Of a stretch of 64,000 nucleotides of DNA, positions 41,628 through 50,443 are shown one piece after another; within the stretch, counting starts at the first letter, position 1, and each line of letters starts with the position of its first letter. Source of the DNA: Rebecca billardiae RCC1528 (lineage: Eukaryota; Haptophyta); the NCBI GenBank assembly GCA_965240325.2, contig OZ251252.1:744001-808000 (forward strand), written 5' to 3'. The position numbers and the translations under genes were made by a program. Below the pieces are notes generated by a model. The model was given only the letters and a program-made list of their open reading frames with translations, was not told where the DNA came from and made no database searches.

Positions 41628-42980
41628 TCAGACTGCGAGCTTGCGCTCAGTGTGCACGAGCAGGTCCGGGAACCAGAGGCTGTCGACGGACGGCGGGTCG
41701 AGGTCGGACCAGAAGCGCTCGTCGCCGAGGTGGGTGAACGTGGGCCAGTGCTTCGCGCGCTCCTCCGCCTCGTCGAGCGTCGCGGGCAGGCTGGAGCAGT
41801 ACACGTCCCACAGCCGCGTCTGCAGCCACGTGAACGGCGGCAGCAGCGGCGCGGCCGCGAGGTTCCAATACATCACGCCGCTGTCGACGACGCCGGTGAG
41901 GTGGTGGTTGTACGTGGGCGAGGTGCCGAGCAGGTCGTTGCGCATCGTCACGTGCGCCTCCGTCGCCATGCAGCGCAGCAGGTTGAACGTCGCCCAGTAC
42001 CCGAGGCACTGCACGTTGCACGCCAGCGTGGGTGAGATGATATTTGTCATCAGCGCAGCGGGGCGGCCCAGCCGGCGGCGCGGCGGCGCGGGCGGCGGCG
42101 CGGGTGCGGGCGCGGTCGCGCGCGGCTGCTCGGGGTCGACGACGGGCACGCGCTTCCCGCCGCCGCCGCTGCCGCCGCCGCCGCCCACGAGGGGCAGCGC
42201 GCTGCCGCTGCCGCCGCCGCCGCCAACGGCCGGCAGGCGCAGGACGCCGAGGCCCGGCCGCCCGCCGCTGCTGCGGCTGTCGCGCGGCTTGCTCACGCTG
42301 CCGTCCGGCGAGCCGTGGTGCGCGTGCTCGGCGTGGCCGTGGCCGTGGCCGTGACTCCCGCCGTGCGGCCTCGGCGCGTGCGCGTGCGACACGGACAGCG
42401 GCTTGTTCAGGTCGATCGCCATTCGCCACCAGCGAACCATCGTCACGCCGTCGCCGTCGACTCGGAAGACGCGGCCGACCGAGTCGAAGAGGAGCTGGAC
42501 GACGAGCCACTGCGCGAACTTGATGGCGGTGAAGGGCACGAGCGTGGTGACCGTCCACACCCACGCGTGCGGGAACCGGCGGCACAGGTGCGCGAACCCC
42601 TTCCAGCCGCCGAGCCACCAGACCTGCACGTGCATGCGCCCGATCTGCACGAGCCACAGCGCGGACACGGCGTAGCGCGCGCGGCCGCCGGCGCACCAGA
42701 GGGTGAGGAGCACGACGAAGAGGCCGCACACGAGCGCGATGCCCACCTCCAGCCGCGTCGAGCGCTCGATCGTCGGCTCGGGCATCGACTTGAAGTGCGA
42801 CGGCGGGCCGACGAACAAGTCGTCGCGCGAGCTCTCGCGCCGCACGCCGCCGCCGCCGCCACCGGCGTCCGCGCCGGCATGGCTCGGGTTGCTGGGGCGC
42901 CGCTCGATCGGGCGGGCCTTGGGCGAGCTCGGCGCCGAGGCCAGCCGCTCCTCCGAGCTCGACGAGCGCGGGCGCACCAT
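41628..42980 (-). CDS. Multi-pass membrane protein with a His-rich loop
   Basis: This 450-residue protein starts at the only sensible ATG (42980). Upstream in-frame codons are present, but no earlier ATG. A Ser/Pro/Arg-rich N-tail of about 75 residues leads to a strong membrane helix (about 78-98, VGIALVCGLFVVLLTLW). Further hydrophobic stretches lie at about 104-122 and 139-164. A His-rich segment (199-222, GHGHGHAEHAHH) could bind Zn or another metal. A Gly/Pro-rich linker separates this from a well-ordered C-terminal region with MTNIISPTLACNVQCLGYWA and VMYWNLAAAPLLPPFTWLQT. No family is recognised; a metal transporter or sensor is only a guess from the His stretch. Confidence 0.65.
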   Translation of the reverse strand: MVRPRSSSSEERLASAPSSPKARPIERRPSNPSHAGADAGGGGGGVRRESSRDDLFVGPPSHFKSMPEPTIERSTRLEVGIALVCGLFVVLLTLWCAGGRARYAVSALWLVQIGRMHVQVWWLGGWKGFAHLCRRFPHAWVWTVTTLVPFTAIKFAQWLVVQLLFDSVGRVFRVDGDGVTMVRWWRMAIDLNKPLSVSHAHAPRPHGGSHGHGHGHAEHAHHGSPDGSVSKPRDSRSSGGRPGLGVLRLPAVGGGGGSGSALPLVGGGGGSGGGGKRVPVVDPEQPRATAPAPAPPPAPPRRRLGRPAALMTNIISPTLACNVQCLGYWATFNLLRCMATEAHVTMRNDLLGTSPTYNHHLTGVVDSGVMYWNLAAAPLLPPFTWLQTRLWDVYCSSLPATLDEAEERAKHWPTFTHLGDERFWSDLDPPSVDSLWFPDLLVHTERKLAV

Positions 42981-43392
42981 CGGCGACACCGGGCGAGGGC
43001 TCTCGCTCGCCCTGGGCTTGACGTCACCTCCCCTACCGTGCGTAGTGCGTACCCGCCGCCTCGCGCGGGTGGGTAAGACTTGCTCAGCGCAGCCGGCTGA
43101 GATCGCCCAATCAGCAAGCGCGAAACTGGGCGACCAGTGACCACATTTGTAAGCAGCAGTGGGCACGTGCTTCGTCGTCCGGAAAAAAAAGCCGAAGCAT
43201 GCGCAGCATGGCTGCCACTCTCAAGAGAAGAGTCTGTCTGCAGGCGCTATGGCGAAAGGCCAACGGCCCGCCTCCGCTGCGAGCAGCCAGACGACAGCCC
43301 GCAGTGCCTCGGCGCCGCGCCGAGTCTCAGACCGTCTGATCTCGCAGCCCGCGCGGACCGCGGCCTCACGGCCGCGGCAGCGAGCCGCCTGC
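42981..43392. promoter_or_regulatory. Upstream region of the His-rich membrane gene
   Basis: A CCAAT box (plus-strand 43107-43111, within CGCCCAATCAGC) lies 127 bp upstream of the ATG at 42980. It supports that ATG over longer non-ATG reading. The remainder is the 3' flank of DBR1. An A-run (43183-43190) is present; no gene is supported. Confidence 0.45.
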
Positions 43393-43812
43393 TCACTGCC
43401 GATGGCGCTTGCGCTCCGGCCCCGCGCCATCCAGCTCGGAGCCCGCGCCGCCCTCGCCGGCGCCGCCCGCGGCAGCCGCCGTCGGCGCCTCCTCCTCCTC
43501 GTCGTCGTCATCCAGAGCGATCTCACTCGGGTCGGCCGCGCCCGCCGTCGCGCGCGCCGACGCGGCCGCGCCGTCGTCGTCGTCGTCGTCGTCGTCGAGC
43601 GAGATCTCCTCCGGGTTGGCGGCGGCGGCAGCGCCGGGCGCGGCGCGCGGCGCGGCCGGCGCACCGCCGCCGCCCACGGGCGGTGGGAAGTGCGAGCCCA
43701 GAAGCGCCGCCGATGGCAGCGGCGGCGCGCCCGGCGGGAGCGGCGGCGCGATCGGCCCAGCCGGGCCCGGCGGGGCGCGCATCGGCGCGTAGGGGGCGGC
43801 GGCGGCGGCGCT

Positions 43813-43843
<31 letters not shown>

Positions 43844-45585
43844 AGGCTGTAGGGCAAGGGCGCGCGCGGCGCCACGCCGCCCGGCGCGTGCGGCGCGCTG
43901 GGCGGCGGCAGCGACGGCGGCGGCGGCGCGCGGCCCGCGCCGCCGCCGCCGCCGCCAAACCCGCCGGCCAGAAGCCCGGACGGCCCGGGCAGTCCAGGGC
44001 CTTGCTCGACGCGTCGGTCCAGGTCCTCGGGCAGCTCGAGCCAGCGCAGCAGCGCGCGCGTCTGCGGGTTCTCCCCGGGCGCCCTCTCGCCCGCGCCCGC
44101 GCCCGCCCCCGCCGCGCCGTGCGGGCCGCCGCCGGCAGGCCTGTAGGGCGGCTTGGATGGCGCGAAATTGCATGGCACGGCGAGCGGCGCGGCGGCGGGC
44201 GCGGCGGCGCCCGCCGGCGGCTGGCGCGCCGCCTTGTCCAGCACCCACTGCACGTCCGCCGCGCTCGGCTGCAGCGCGCACGCCGCGCCCTGCGCCGCGC
44301 CCGCGTCCGCGGCGGTGGAGGCGGCGGCGGCGGCGGCGGCGGCGACCGGCGGGTAGGGGGGTGTGCGCACGGCGCGCGCCGACGCGCTGAGCACCGGACT
44401 CGTGGTCCGGATCGCGGCGAGCCACTCGGCGTCGTAGCTGAGCACCGCGGGGCCCTCGCGCTCGCTCGGCAGCTGCAGCACCTGCAGGAAGTCGCGCTGC
44501 GGCAGGCACTTGTCCAGCGCTAGGAATCGGGTTGCGCCGCCCACCGCCTCCGCCGCCGCCGCCTCCGCCGCCGCCGCCGCCGAGCCGCCGCCGCCCGCCG
44601 CCGCCACGGCCGCCGCCGCCGAGGCGGACGCGCCGCTCGGCTCGGCGGCGCCGCCGAGCAGCGTGTCCCCGCCGAGCGCGGCGCGCGCCGCGTGCGCCTC
44701 CGCCCGCCCCGCACTGCCACCGCCGCCCCCACTCCCGCCGCCGTGCCGCACGATGGCGGCGTATTTCGTGTGCAGGTGGGCTGCAAACCAGTAGGCTGGG
44801 CGGAGGGTCGCGAGCACGGCGGCGCCCGCGCGCGAGCCGAGGGTGTTGGCGCGCACCTCGTCGGCGAGGAAGCGCTTGCGCCGGAGGAGGCCGCCCGTGT
44901 CCCCGTGCAGCGCCACGCCGAGCGGCCAGTCGTGCGAGAGGAAAATGTCAACCGGCCGCCCGCGCGCCTCGGCGCTAGCCGGGAGCGGCGCGGCGGCGGC
45001 GGCGCGCGGCGGCGCGCCCGGCGGCGGCGGCGGCCGGAGCTGGCAGAGGCGGAAGACGTCGATCTCGCGAGTGTGGTAGACGGAACGTAGCGCGTCCGCG
45101 CTGTACGGCGCCGCCTCGAACACGCCCAGCCGGTAGTGCCGCTCGTTGAAGATTCCGCCGAGCCCGCCGATCCGGACTCCGTTCACGTCGACGACGCCCG
45201 CGCGCCCGAGGAAGTAAATGCTGGGCGCGACCCAGCCGCCGTGCGGCAGCTCCTGCAGGTGGTTGGATGCCTCGTGGTTCCCGCCGACGAACAGCGTGAG
45301 GCACGGCGCCACCGCCTCGCCCGAGTAGTACTTGTAGAAGGAGTTGAGCGCGCGGTACTTGGGAGGGCACGCGAGCGCCTCGAGATCGGACGGGTCGCGG
45401 ACGGCCTGGAAGTCGCCGCAGCAGAGGAGGACGTCGACGCGCACGCCCTGCTGCCGCTCGATGAACGCGAGCGTCTCGTACACGCGGTCGAGCTCGCCGT
45501 GCAGGCAGCCCTCCACCGCGACGGTGAGCGTCGGCCCGTCGCCCGCGCCGACCAGCATTTTCGCCGTGATGAAGAAATCCCCCAT
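43393..45585 (-). CDS. DBR1: RNA lariat debranching enzyme
   Basis: This 730-residue, intronless gene encodes the metallophosphoesterase that hydrolyses the 2'-5' bond of excised intron lariats. All hallmark motifs are present: EGCLHGELD (residues 25-33, with the family's Cys at 27), LLCCGDFQAVR (53-63), FVGGNHEASNHLQELP (99-114), FLSHDWP (215-221) and AAHLHTKYAA (268-277). The C-terminal part contains the DBR1-type LALDKCLPQR segment. After that the protein is Pro/Gly/Ala-rich and ends in acidic runs (SLDDDDDDDD) and a basic tail (ERKRHRQ). That tail is probably a nuclear-localisation element. The start at 45585 (MGDFFITAK) is the first ATG; a second at 45558 (MLVGAG) is also possible. It is head to head with glutathione synthetase. 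Confidence 0.93.
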
Positions 45586-45729
45586 CAAATCAAAGGAATC
45601 AAATAGGGTCAAAACCGACCAAGCAAACCGAATAAAACCGACTTCGCTGCTGGGGCGGCTCGCTCGGCTCCGGCGACACACCGCCTGCTTTTTCAGCTTG
45701 CACACCGCCTCGGCAGCTCGGCTTGATTG
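45586..45729. promoter_or_regulatory. 144-bp bidirectional promoter of DBR1 and glutathione synthetase
   Basis: This short gap between opposing ATGs has repeated AAACCGA words (AAAACCGACC at 45611, AAACCGAATA at 45625, AAAACCGACT at 45634), possibly a binding-site cluster. No TATA or CCAAT box is convincing. The word CAAATCAAAGGAATCAAATA just beside the DBR1 start is AT-rich. Confidence 0.45.
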
Positions 45730-48700
45730 ATGGCGGCCCCCTCGGCACCGCACGCGGCCGCGCTCGGCGCGGCGACGCTCGCCGGCGCGGCGGCGCTGGT
45801 CGCGCTGTACCGGTACGCCACGACTCGCCGCCCCGCCGCACCGCCGCCCCTCGACCCGCTCGAGGACGCTGCCGTCGAGGAGGCGATCGTCTGGGCGACG
45901 ACCCACGGGCTGCTCGTTCGCGGAGAGCCGCGCGGCGCGCCGACGTGGACGCACTGCCCGATGGCGCTGCGCCCGACGCCGTACCCGCGCGCCGAGTTCG
46001 AGCGGGCGGTCCGGCTCGCCCCGCTCTTCGGCCGCCTCGTCGACCGCGTGTCGCGCGACGTCCCCTGGCTGCACCGCACGCTCGCGCCCACTGCGGCATC
46101 GGACCCGTTCACGCGGCGGCTACTGGAGATATCGCGCGCGGTGCACGAGGAGGGCGAGGCGCAGGGCGCGAAGCTCGGGCTGCTGCGCTCGGACTACATG
46201 CTCCACGCCCCCGCGCTCGACGAGTCCGGCGGCGCGCACGAGTCCGGACGCCGCACCCTCCTCCAGGTCGAGCTGAACACAATCGCTTCCTCGTTCGGAG
46301 CGCTCGGCGCGCTCGTCACCAAAATGCATGCGGCGGTGGCGCCGCCGCCGAAGGGGGCGGTGCCGCCGAGCGCGCCGGGCGTGGGGCCGCCGGCGTGCCC
46401 GCCGAACGGCAACCTCGAGGGGCTGCCCGACGCGCTCGCCGCCGCGCACGCGCACTACTGCGAGCAGGCGCGCGCGCCGCGCCGCGCCGCGCCGCGCCGC
46501 GCCGCGAGCGCGCGCGCGTGCGGCGCGCGTCGACGCGCATCGCCGCGCCGCGCCGTGCCGCGCGCCGCGCGCCGCACGCACGCGCTCGCGGTGGCCCCGG
46601 CTGAGCCCCGCCTCGCGACCCCGCGCGGCGCAGGTGGCCGTGCGCTCGCGCAGCTACGCCGCGAGCGGCGGCTCGCCGCCGCCGCACCGCTCGGCGCCTC
46701 GCGCCGCCTACGCCACGTCGACTGGCCCCGCGCGCGGCGCCGGCCCCGGCCGCGGCGGCGGCGGCGCGCGCGCGAGCCCGGGCGGCGCGGGCGGCTCGCC
46801 CGGCCCCGCGCCGCCGCCCAGCTCGGCGGACCCGCCGCTCCCCGTCGTCCTCTTTGTCGTGCAGCCGGGCGAGCGCAACGCCGTCGACCAGCGGCTGCTC
46901 GAGGCGAGTCTCTGGGTGCGCGCGCGGAGGGTTAGGGTTGGGGGTAGGGTTGGAGGTAGGGTTAGGGGTAGGGTTAGGGGAAGACCAGCGGCTGCTCGAG
47001 GCGAGTCTCTGGGTGCGCGCGCGGAGGGTTAGAGTTAGGGGTAGTGTGGTTAGGGGTAGGGTGGATGCGCGCAAGGCGACGCCCGCCCGCTGTGCCCGCC
47101 GCGTCTGGCGTGTCGGGCGCCCCCTCCAGCCCTAACCCTACCCTACCCCCAACCCTCCCCGCGCGCACACCCACCCACCGCGCGCGTGCGCAGGAGCGCG
47201 CGCGCGTGCGCGCCGTGCGGCGCACGCTCGCGCAGGTGCGCTCGCACGGCCGGCTTGTCGAGCGCTCCGGGCTGCGCGTGCTGCTACTCTCCGGCGTGCC
47301 CCCGCGCGCGTCCGAGCGCCTGGACTCCCCGGACTCCCTCCGCGGTCCGGACGACCTCCCGGAGGTGGAGGTGAGTGCCGTCTACTTCAGAGCCGGGTAC
47401 ACGCCTGACGACTATCCGAGCTCGCACGAGTGGGCAGGTGCGCGCGCGGGTGCCGGGGGCGTGCGCGCACGCGCGCGTGTGCGTGTGTCACGTGTGAGCG
47501 CGTGTGTGTGTGTGAGCGCGTGTGCGCCAGCTGAGCGGTGCCGCAGGGGCGGGCGGGTGGGGGGCGCCTGCGCGGGAGCCCTCCCTCCATCCAGCCCGCC
47601 AAGCAGAAGCCAAGCAGAAGCCAAGCCGAACGAGATGGGTGGGCGCAGCGGCTGGCAAGCGTGGCGCTCACCCTCCCCACTGCCCCCGCGCCGCCCCTCC
47701 CCGCCGCCCCCGCCCCCGCCAGCGCGGCTGCTGATTGAGCGGGCGTTCGCCATCAAGTGTCCGTGCATCGACTATCACCTCGCGGGCGCAAAGAAGGCGC
47801 GCGCACGGCGCACACCGCACGCAGCGCACCGCCACACCACCCGCACCGCACACAGCGCAGCGCAGCGCAGCGCAGCGCAGCGCACAGCGCAGCGCACAGC
47901 GCAGCGCAGCGCAGCGCAGCGCAGCGCAGCGCAGCGCAGCGCAGCGCAGCGCAGCGCAGCGCAGCGCAGCGCAGCGCGGCGCAATGCCAGGCCCTGGCCA
48001 GACAGCACGCGGCAGCACGGCGCGCCAGGCCCTCCGCGCCCGCCGCCAGCCAGCCAGCGCTCACGCGCGGCCGTTCCCGCCGCCCCGCCGCCTCCGCCCG
48101 CAGGTGCAACAGGCGCTCGCGCTGCCGGGCGCTGTCGAGCGCTTCCTGAGCCCGGCTGAGGCCACGGCGGTGCGCGGCTGCTTCGCGGGACTGCACGCGC
48201 TCAGCGAGCTTGACGAGACACTGCCGGGGAGCGCCGGGCCCGCGCGGCCCGCCGGGCGCACGCTCCGCGAGACGGTGGAGGCGGAGCCGCACGCGTGGGT
48301 GCTCAAGCCGCAGCGCGAGGGCGGCGGTGCGCGCGCGCGCGCGGCAGGCCCGGCGTGTGCGTGCGCGTGCGCGTGCGCGTGCGCGTGCGCGTGCGCGTGC
48401 GCGTGCGCGTGCGCGTGCGCGTGCGCGTGCGCGTGCGCGTGCGCGTGCGCGTGCGCGTGTGCGTGTGCACGTGCGCCGCTGCGCGCTCGAGCCACTCCTT
48501 CCATCACCCAGCAGCCCCACGCCTCCACACGCCGTCACACGCCGCCCGCCGCCGTCCCTCCTCCCCCCTGCCGCCCGCCCGCGCGCCCACCCCAACCCTA
48601 CCCCTCAACCCTACCCCTCAACCCTAACCCTAACCCACCCTAACACCTGGGCGCGGCCGCTGGGCGCGGCCGCAGGGAACAACACGTACGGCCAGGCGAT

Positions 48701-48989
48701 CCCACCGATGCTCAGCCGGCTCCGGCCCGACGAGCTCGACGGTTATATCCTGATGCAGCGCATCTTCCCGCCGATCCACCACGGCCGCACGCTCGTGCGC
48801 GCCGAGCAAGCGGCGGCCTTCTCGACCGTCTCCGAGCTGGGAATCTTCTCCACGATTCTCGCGGACGAGAAGGGGCGCGAGATGCGCAATCTCGCGGCGG
48901 GGCACCTTCTACGCACCAAGCCGGCCGACGCGGACGAGGGAGGCGTCGCGGCGGGGTACGCTGTCCTCGACAGCCCGCTGCTGCACTGA
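45730..48989 (+). CDS. GSS: Glutathione synthetase, six exons
   Basis: Exons are 45730-46467, 46634-46915, 47194-47437, 47723-47796, 48104-48326 and 48676-48989. They total 1,875 nt (624 residues), with every junction in phase. The enzyme joins gamma-glutamylcysteine and glycine using ATP. It matches the eukaryotic family in order: LGLLRSDYML, LLQVELNTIASSFG, VVLFVVQPGERNAVDQRLLE, VYFRAGYTPDDY, RLLIERAFAIKCP, DYHLAGAKK, the glycine-rich LKPQREGGGNN loop across exons 5-6, SELGIFSTIL, GHLLRTK and GGVAAGYAVLDSP. It is about 150 residues longer than human GSS, mainly from an N-terminal hydrophobic anchor or presequence (LGAATLAGAAALVALYRYA) and a Gly/Ser-rich insert in exon 2. Introns 1 and 4 start with GC (CAG-GCGCGC and AAG-GCGCGC). 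Introns 2-5 carry simple or telomere-like repeats. Confidence 0.92.
46886..47032 (+). repeat. 50-bp duplication of exon 2 end and its splice donor
   Basis: The 50 bp at 46886-46935 (last codons of exon 2, TGG-GTGCGC donor and start of the intron) recurs identically at 46983-47032, 97 bp downstream. The spacer consists of TTAGGG-like repeats. The second donor would add 97 nt and shift frame, so the first donor is the usable one. Confidence 0.9.
46929..47165 (+). repeat. Telomere-like repeats in GSS intron 2
   Basis: The G-rich strand has AGGGTTAGGG, GGGTAGGGTT and TTAGGGGTAGGG variants at 46929-46982, and again at 47027-47062. The C-rich strand appears at 47130-47156 (CCCTAACCCTACCCTA). The two orientations face each other inside one intron. 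Confidence 0.8.
47850..47985 (+). repeat. (CGCAG)n pentanucleotide array in GSS intron 4
   Basis: More than 20 CGCAG units, interrupted by occasional CGCACAG, fill most of intron 4. Each unit ends in CAG, so the array presents many potential AG acceptors. The conserved VQQAL exon start fixes the true one at 48103. Confidence 0.9.
48351..48645 (+). repeat. GSS intron 5: (GCGTGC)n array and telomere-like C-strand
   Basis: At 48351-48470 a GCGTGC hexamer repeats about 18 times. At 48588-48643 CCCTA-type units (AACCCTACCCCTC, CCCTAACCCTAACCC) follow. The intron uses GT-AG ends (48327-48675) and joins the two halves of the glycine-rich ATP/substrate loop. Confidence 0.9.
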
Positions 48990-49385
48990 GCGCAGCTCAC
49001 GCGAGCTCGTGCACTCCTCGGAGCGCTCACGACGCGAGCGCTGGACGATGGACCCGTGGGCTGCTGGTGACGGCGATGCGATCAGCTGATGACGGTCCGA
49101 ATGCAACCGGCACCGCGGGCGGGGCCCCCGCGGGGGCGCAGTCACAGACTGCGCGCACAGACCGCAGTACGAGAGCGTATACACTCCATGCCGCACGAGC
49201 AGGAGTGAGCAGACCGCCGCGCCGGACAGGCGCGCCAAGTGCGTGGCAACGCCCGGCCGCGGGCCCCACGCCGCGGCGCCGGGCCGGTCCGACGCGGCGC
49301 GGACGCGGGCGGCCGGGCTCGGCGGAGTCGGCCGCGCGGGGCCGCCCGGCGGGGCCGCGGCGGCGGGTGTCGCCTGTGAGCTAGC

Positions 49386-49425
<40 letters not shown>

Positions 49426-49676
49426 TGCGCTATATATATATATATATATATACTACTACTATACTATATACGGCCACGCGCGGCGCGCGGCCATCATCGT
49501 CGTCATCATCGCGTCAGCTCGCGTCGATCAGCACGCGGCGGTCGTCGTCGTCGCCGGCGCAGGCTGTTCGCGCGGCTCTCGGCCTGCCCGGAGGCGGCGA
49601 CCGGCGGGCGCGCGGGCCGGCGAGGCCGCGCTGAGAGTGCAGCCGCCGGCCGCGCGCGCCCGAGCGGGCGTCGTCG
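48990..49676. other. Convergent 3' region with (TA)n microsatellite
   Basis: GSS and the next minus-strand gene converge here. A TA microsatellite fills 49387-49425 and 49431-49451, interrupted by TACTGCGC, followed by TACTAC units. A GCGC palindrome (CGCGCGGCGCGCGG) lies near 49478. No coding feature is supported. Confidence 0.6.
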
Positions 49677-50400
49677 TCAGTAGCCGCGCTCGGCGACCCA
49701 GATGGCGTGCAGCGCGTGCAGCGCCGAGCGGAACGCGGCGGTGGGCACGCGCACGCCGTGCACCGAGTTGAGGTACCACATGTGTCGCATCATGAGAGAC
49801 GGCGACGCGTACGAGCGAGCGTTCAGCAGCGGCATGCCTCTGCCGTCTGTGCGGTTGCGCTGGAGGGCGACGGCGGTGGGCGCGGTGTTGCCGAAGCGGT
49901 ACTCGATGTCCTCCGGCGCGGCGCACAGCGGCAGCAGGTGCACCGGCTGCGCGCACGCGAGCGCCAGCTTCTCGAAGCTCCCGTACAGCCCGAACATTTG
50001 GTTGCCCGCGTGCGGCGCGCGCCGCCGGTCGCGGCCGTCGGCGAGGAACTGCGTCTCGTCAGCCGTGTAACCGTCGGAGTCGCAGAGCGGGTAGGGCTTG
50101 ACGGTGATCAGCGCGGCGCCCGGCTTGAGGAAGAGCGCGTTCGCCAGCCCCGAGCCCTCCACGCCCACCAGCGCCGCCGCCGACGAGACGAGCGCGGGCA
50201 CGTCGCGCACCGGCATCGCTCCCAGCTGCACCGTGCGCGCCTCGATTCGAAACGCGGCGGACTCGGCGGAGAGGGCCTGGACGGCGCCGACGAGCTCGTC
50301 GACGTTGCGGAGGTGCCGGCGCGCGAGCCGCTTGTCGTCGCGCTCGGCGATGCGCTGCTCGATCAGGATCAGCTTCAGCGGCAGGCCCTCGTCCTCCGCC

Positions 50401-50443
<43 letters not shown>

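Noticed and set aside
42981-43166. N-terminal extension of the His-rich membrane gene up to 43166
   Set aside because: The extension begins with GTG, has no ATG, and contains a CCAAT box at 43107; the ATG at 42980 is preferred.
46929-47165. TTAGGG-like repeats as a chromosome end
   Set aside because: Conserved glutathione synthetase exons lie on both sides and the tracts are short, variant and in both orientations.
48351-48470. Peptides from the GCGTGC array (VRVRV, ACAC, AHAH) as coding
   Set aside because: The array lies in GSS intron 5, bounded by splice sites that restore the conserved EGGGNN loop.
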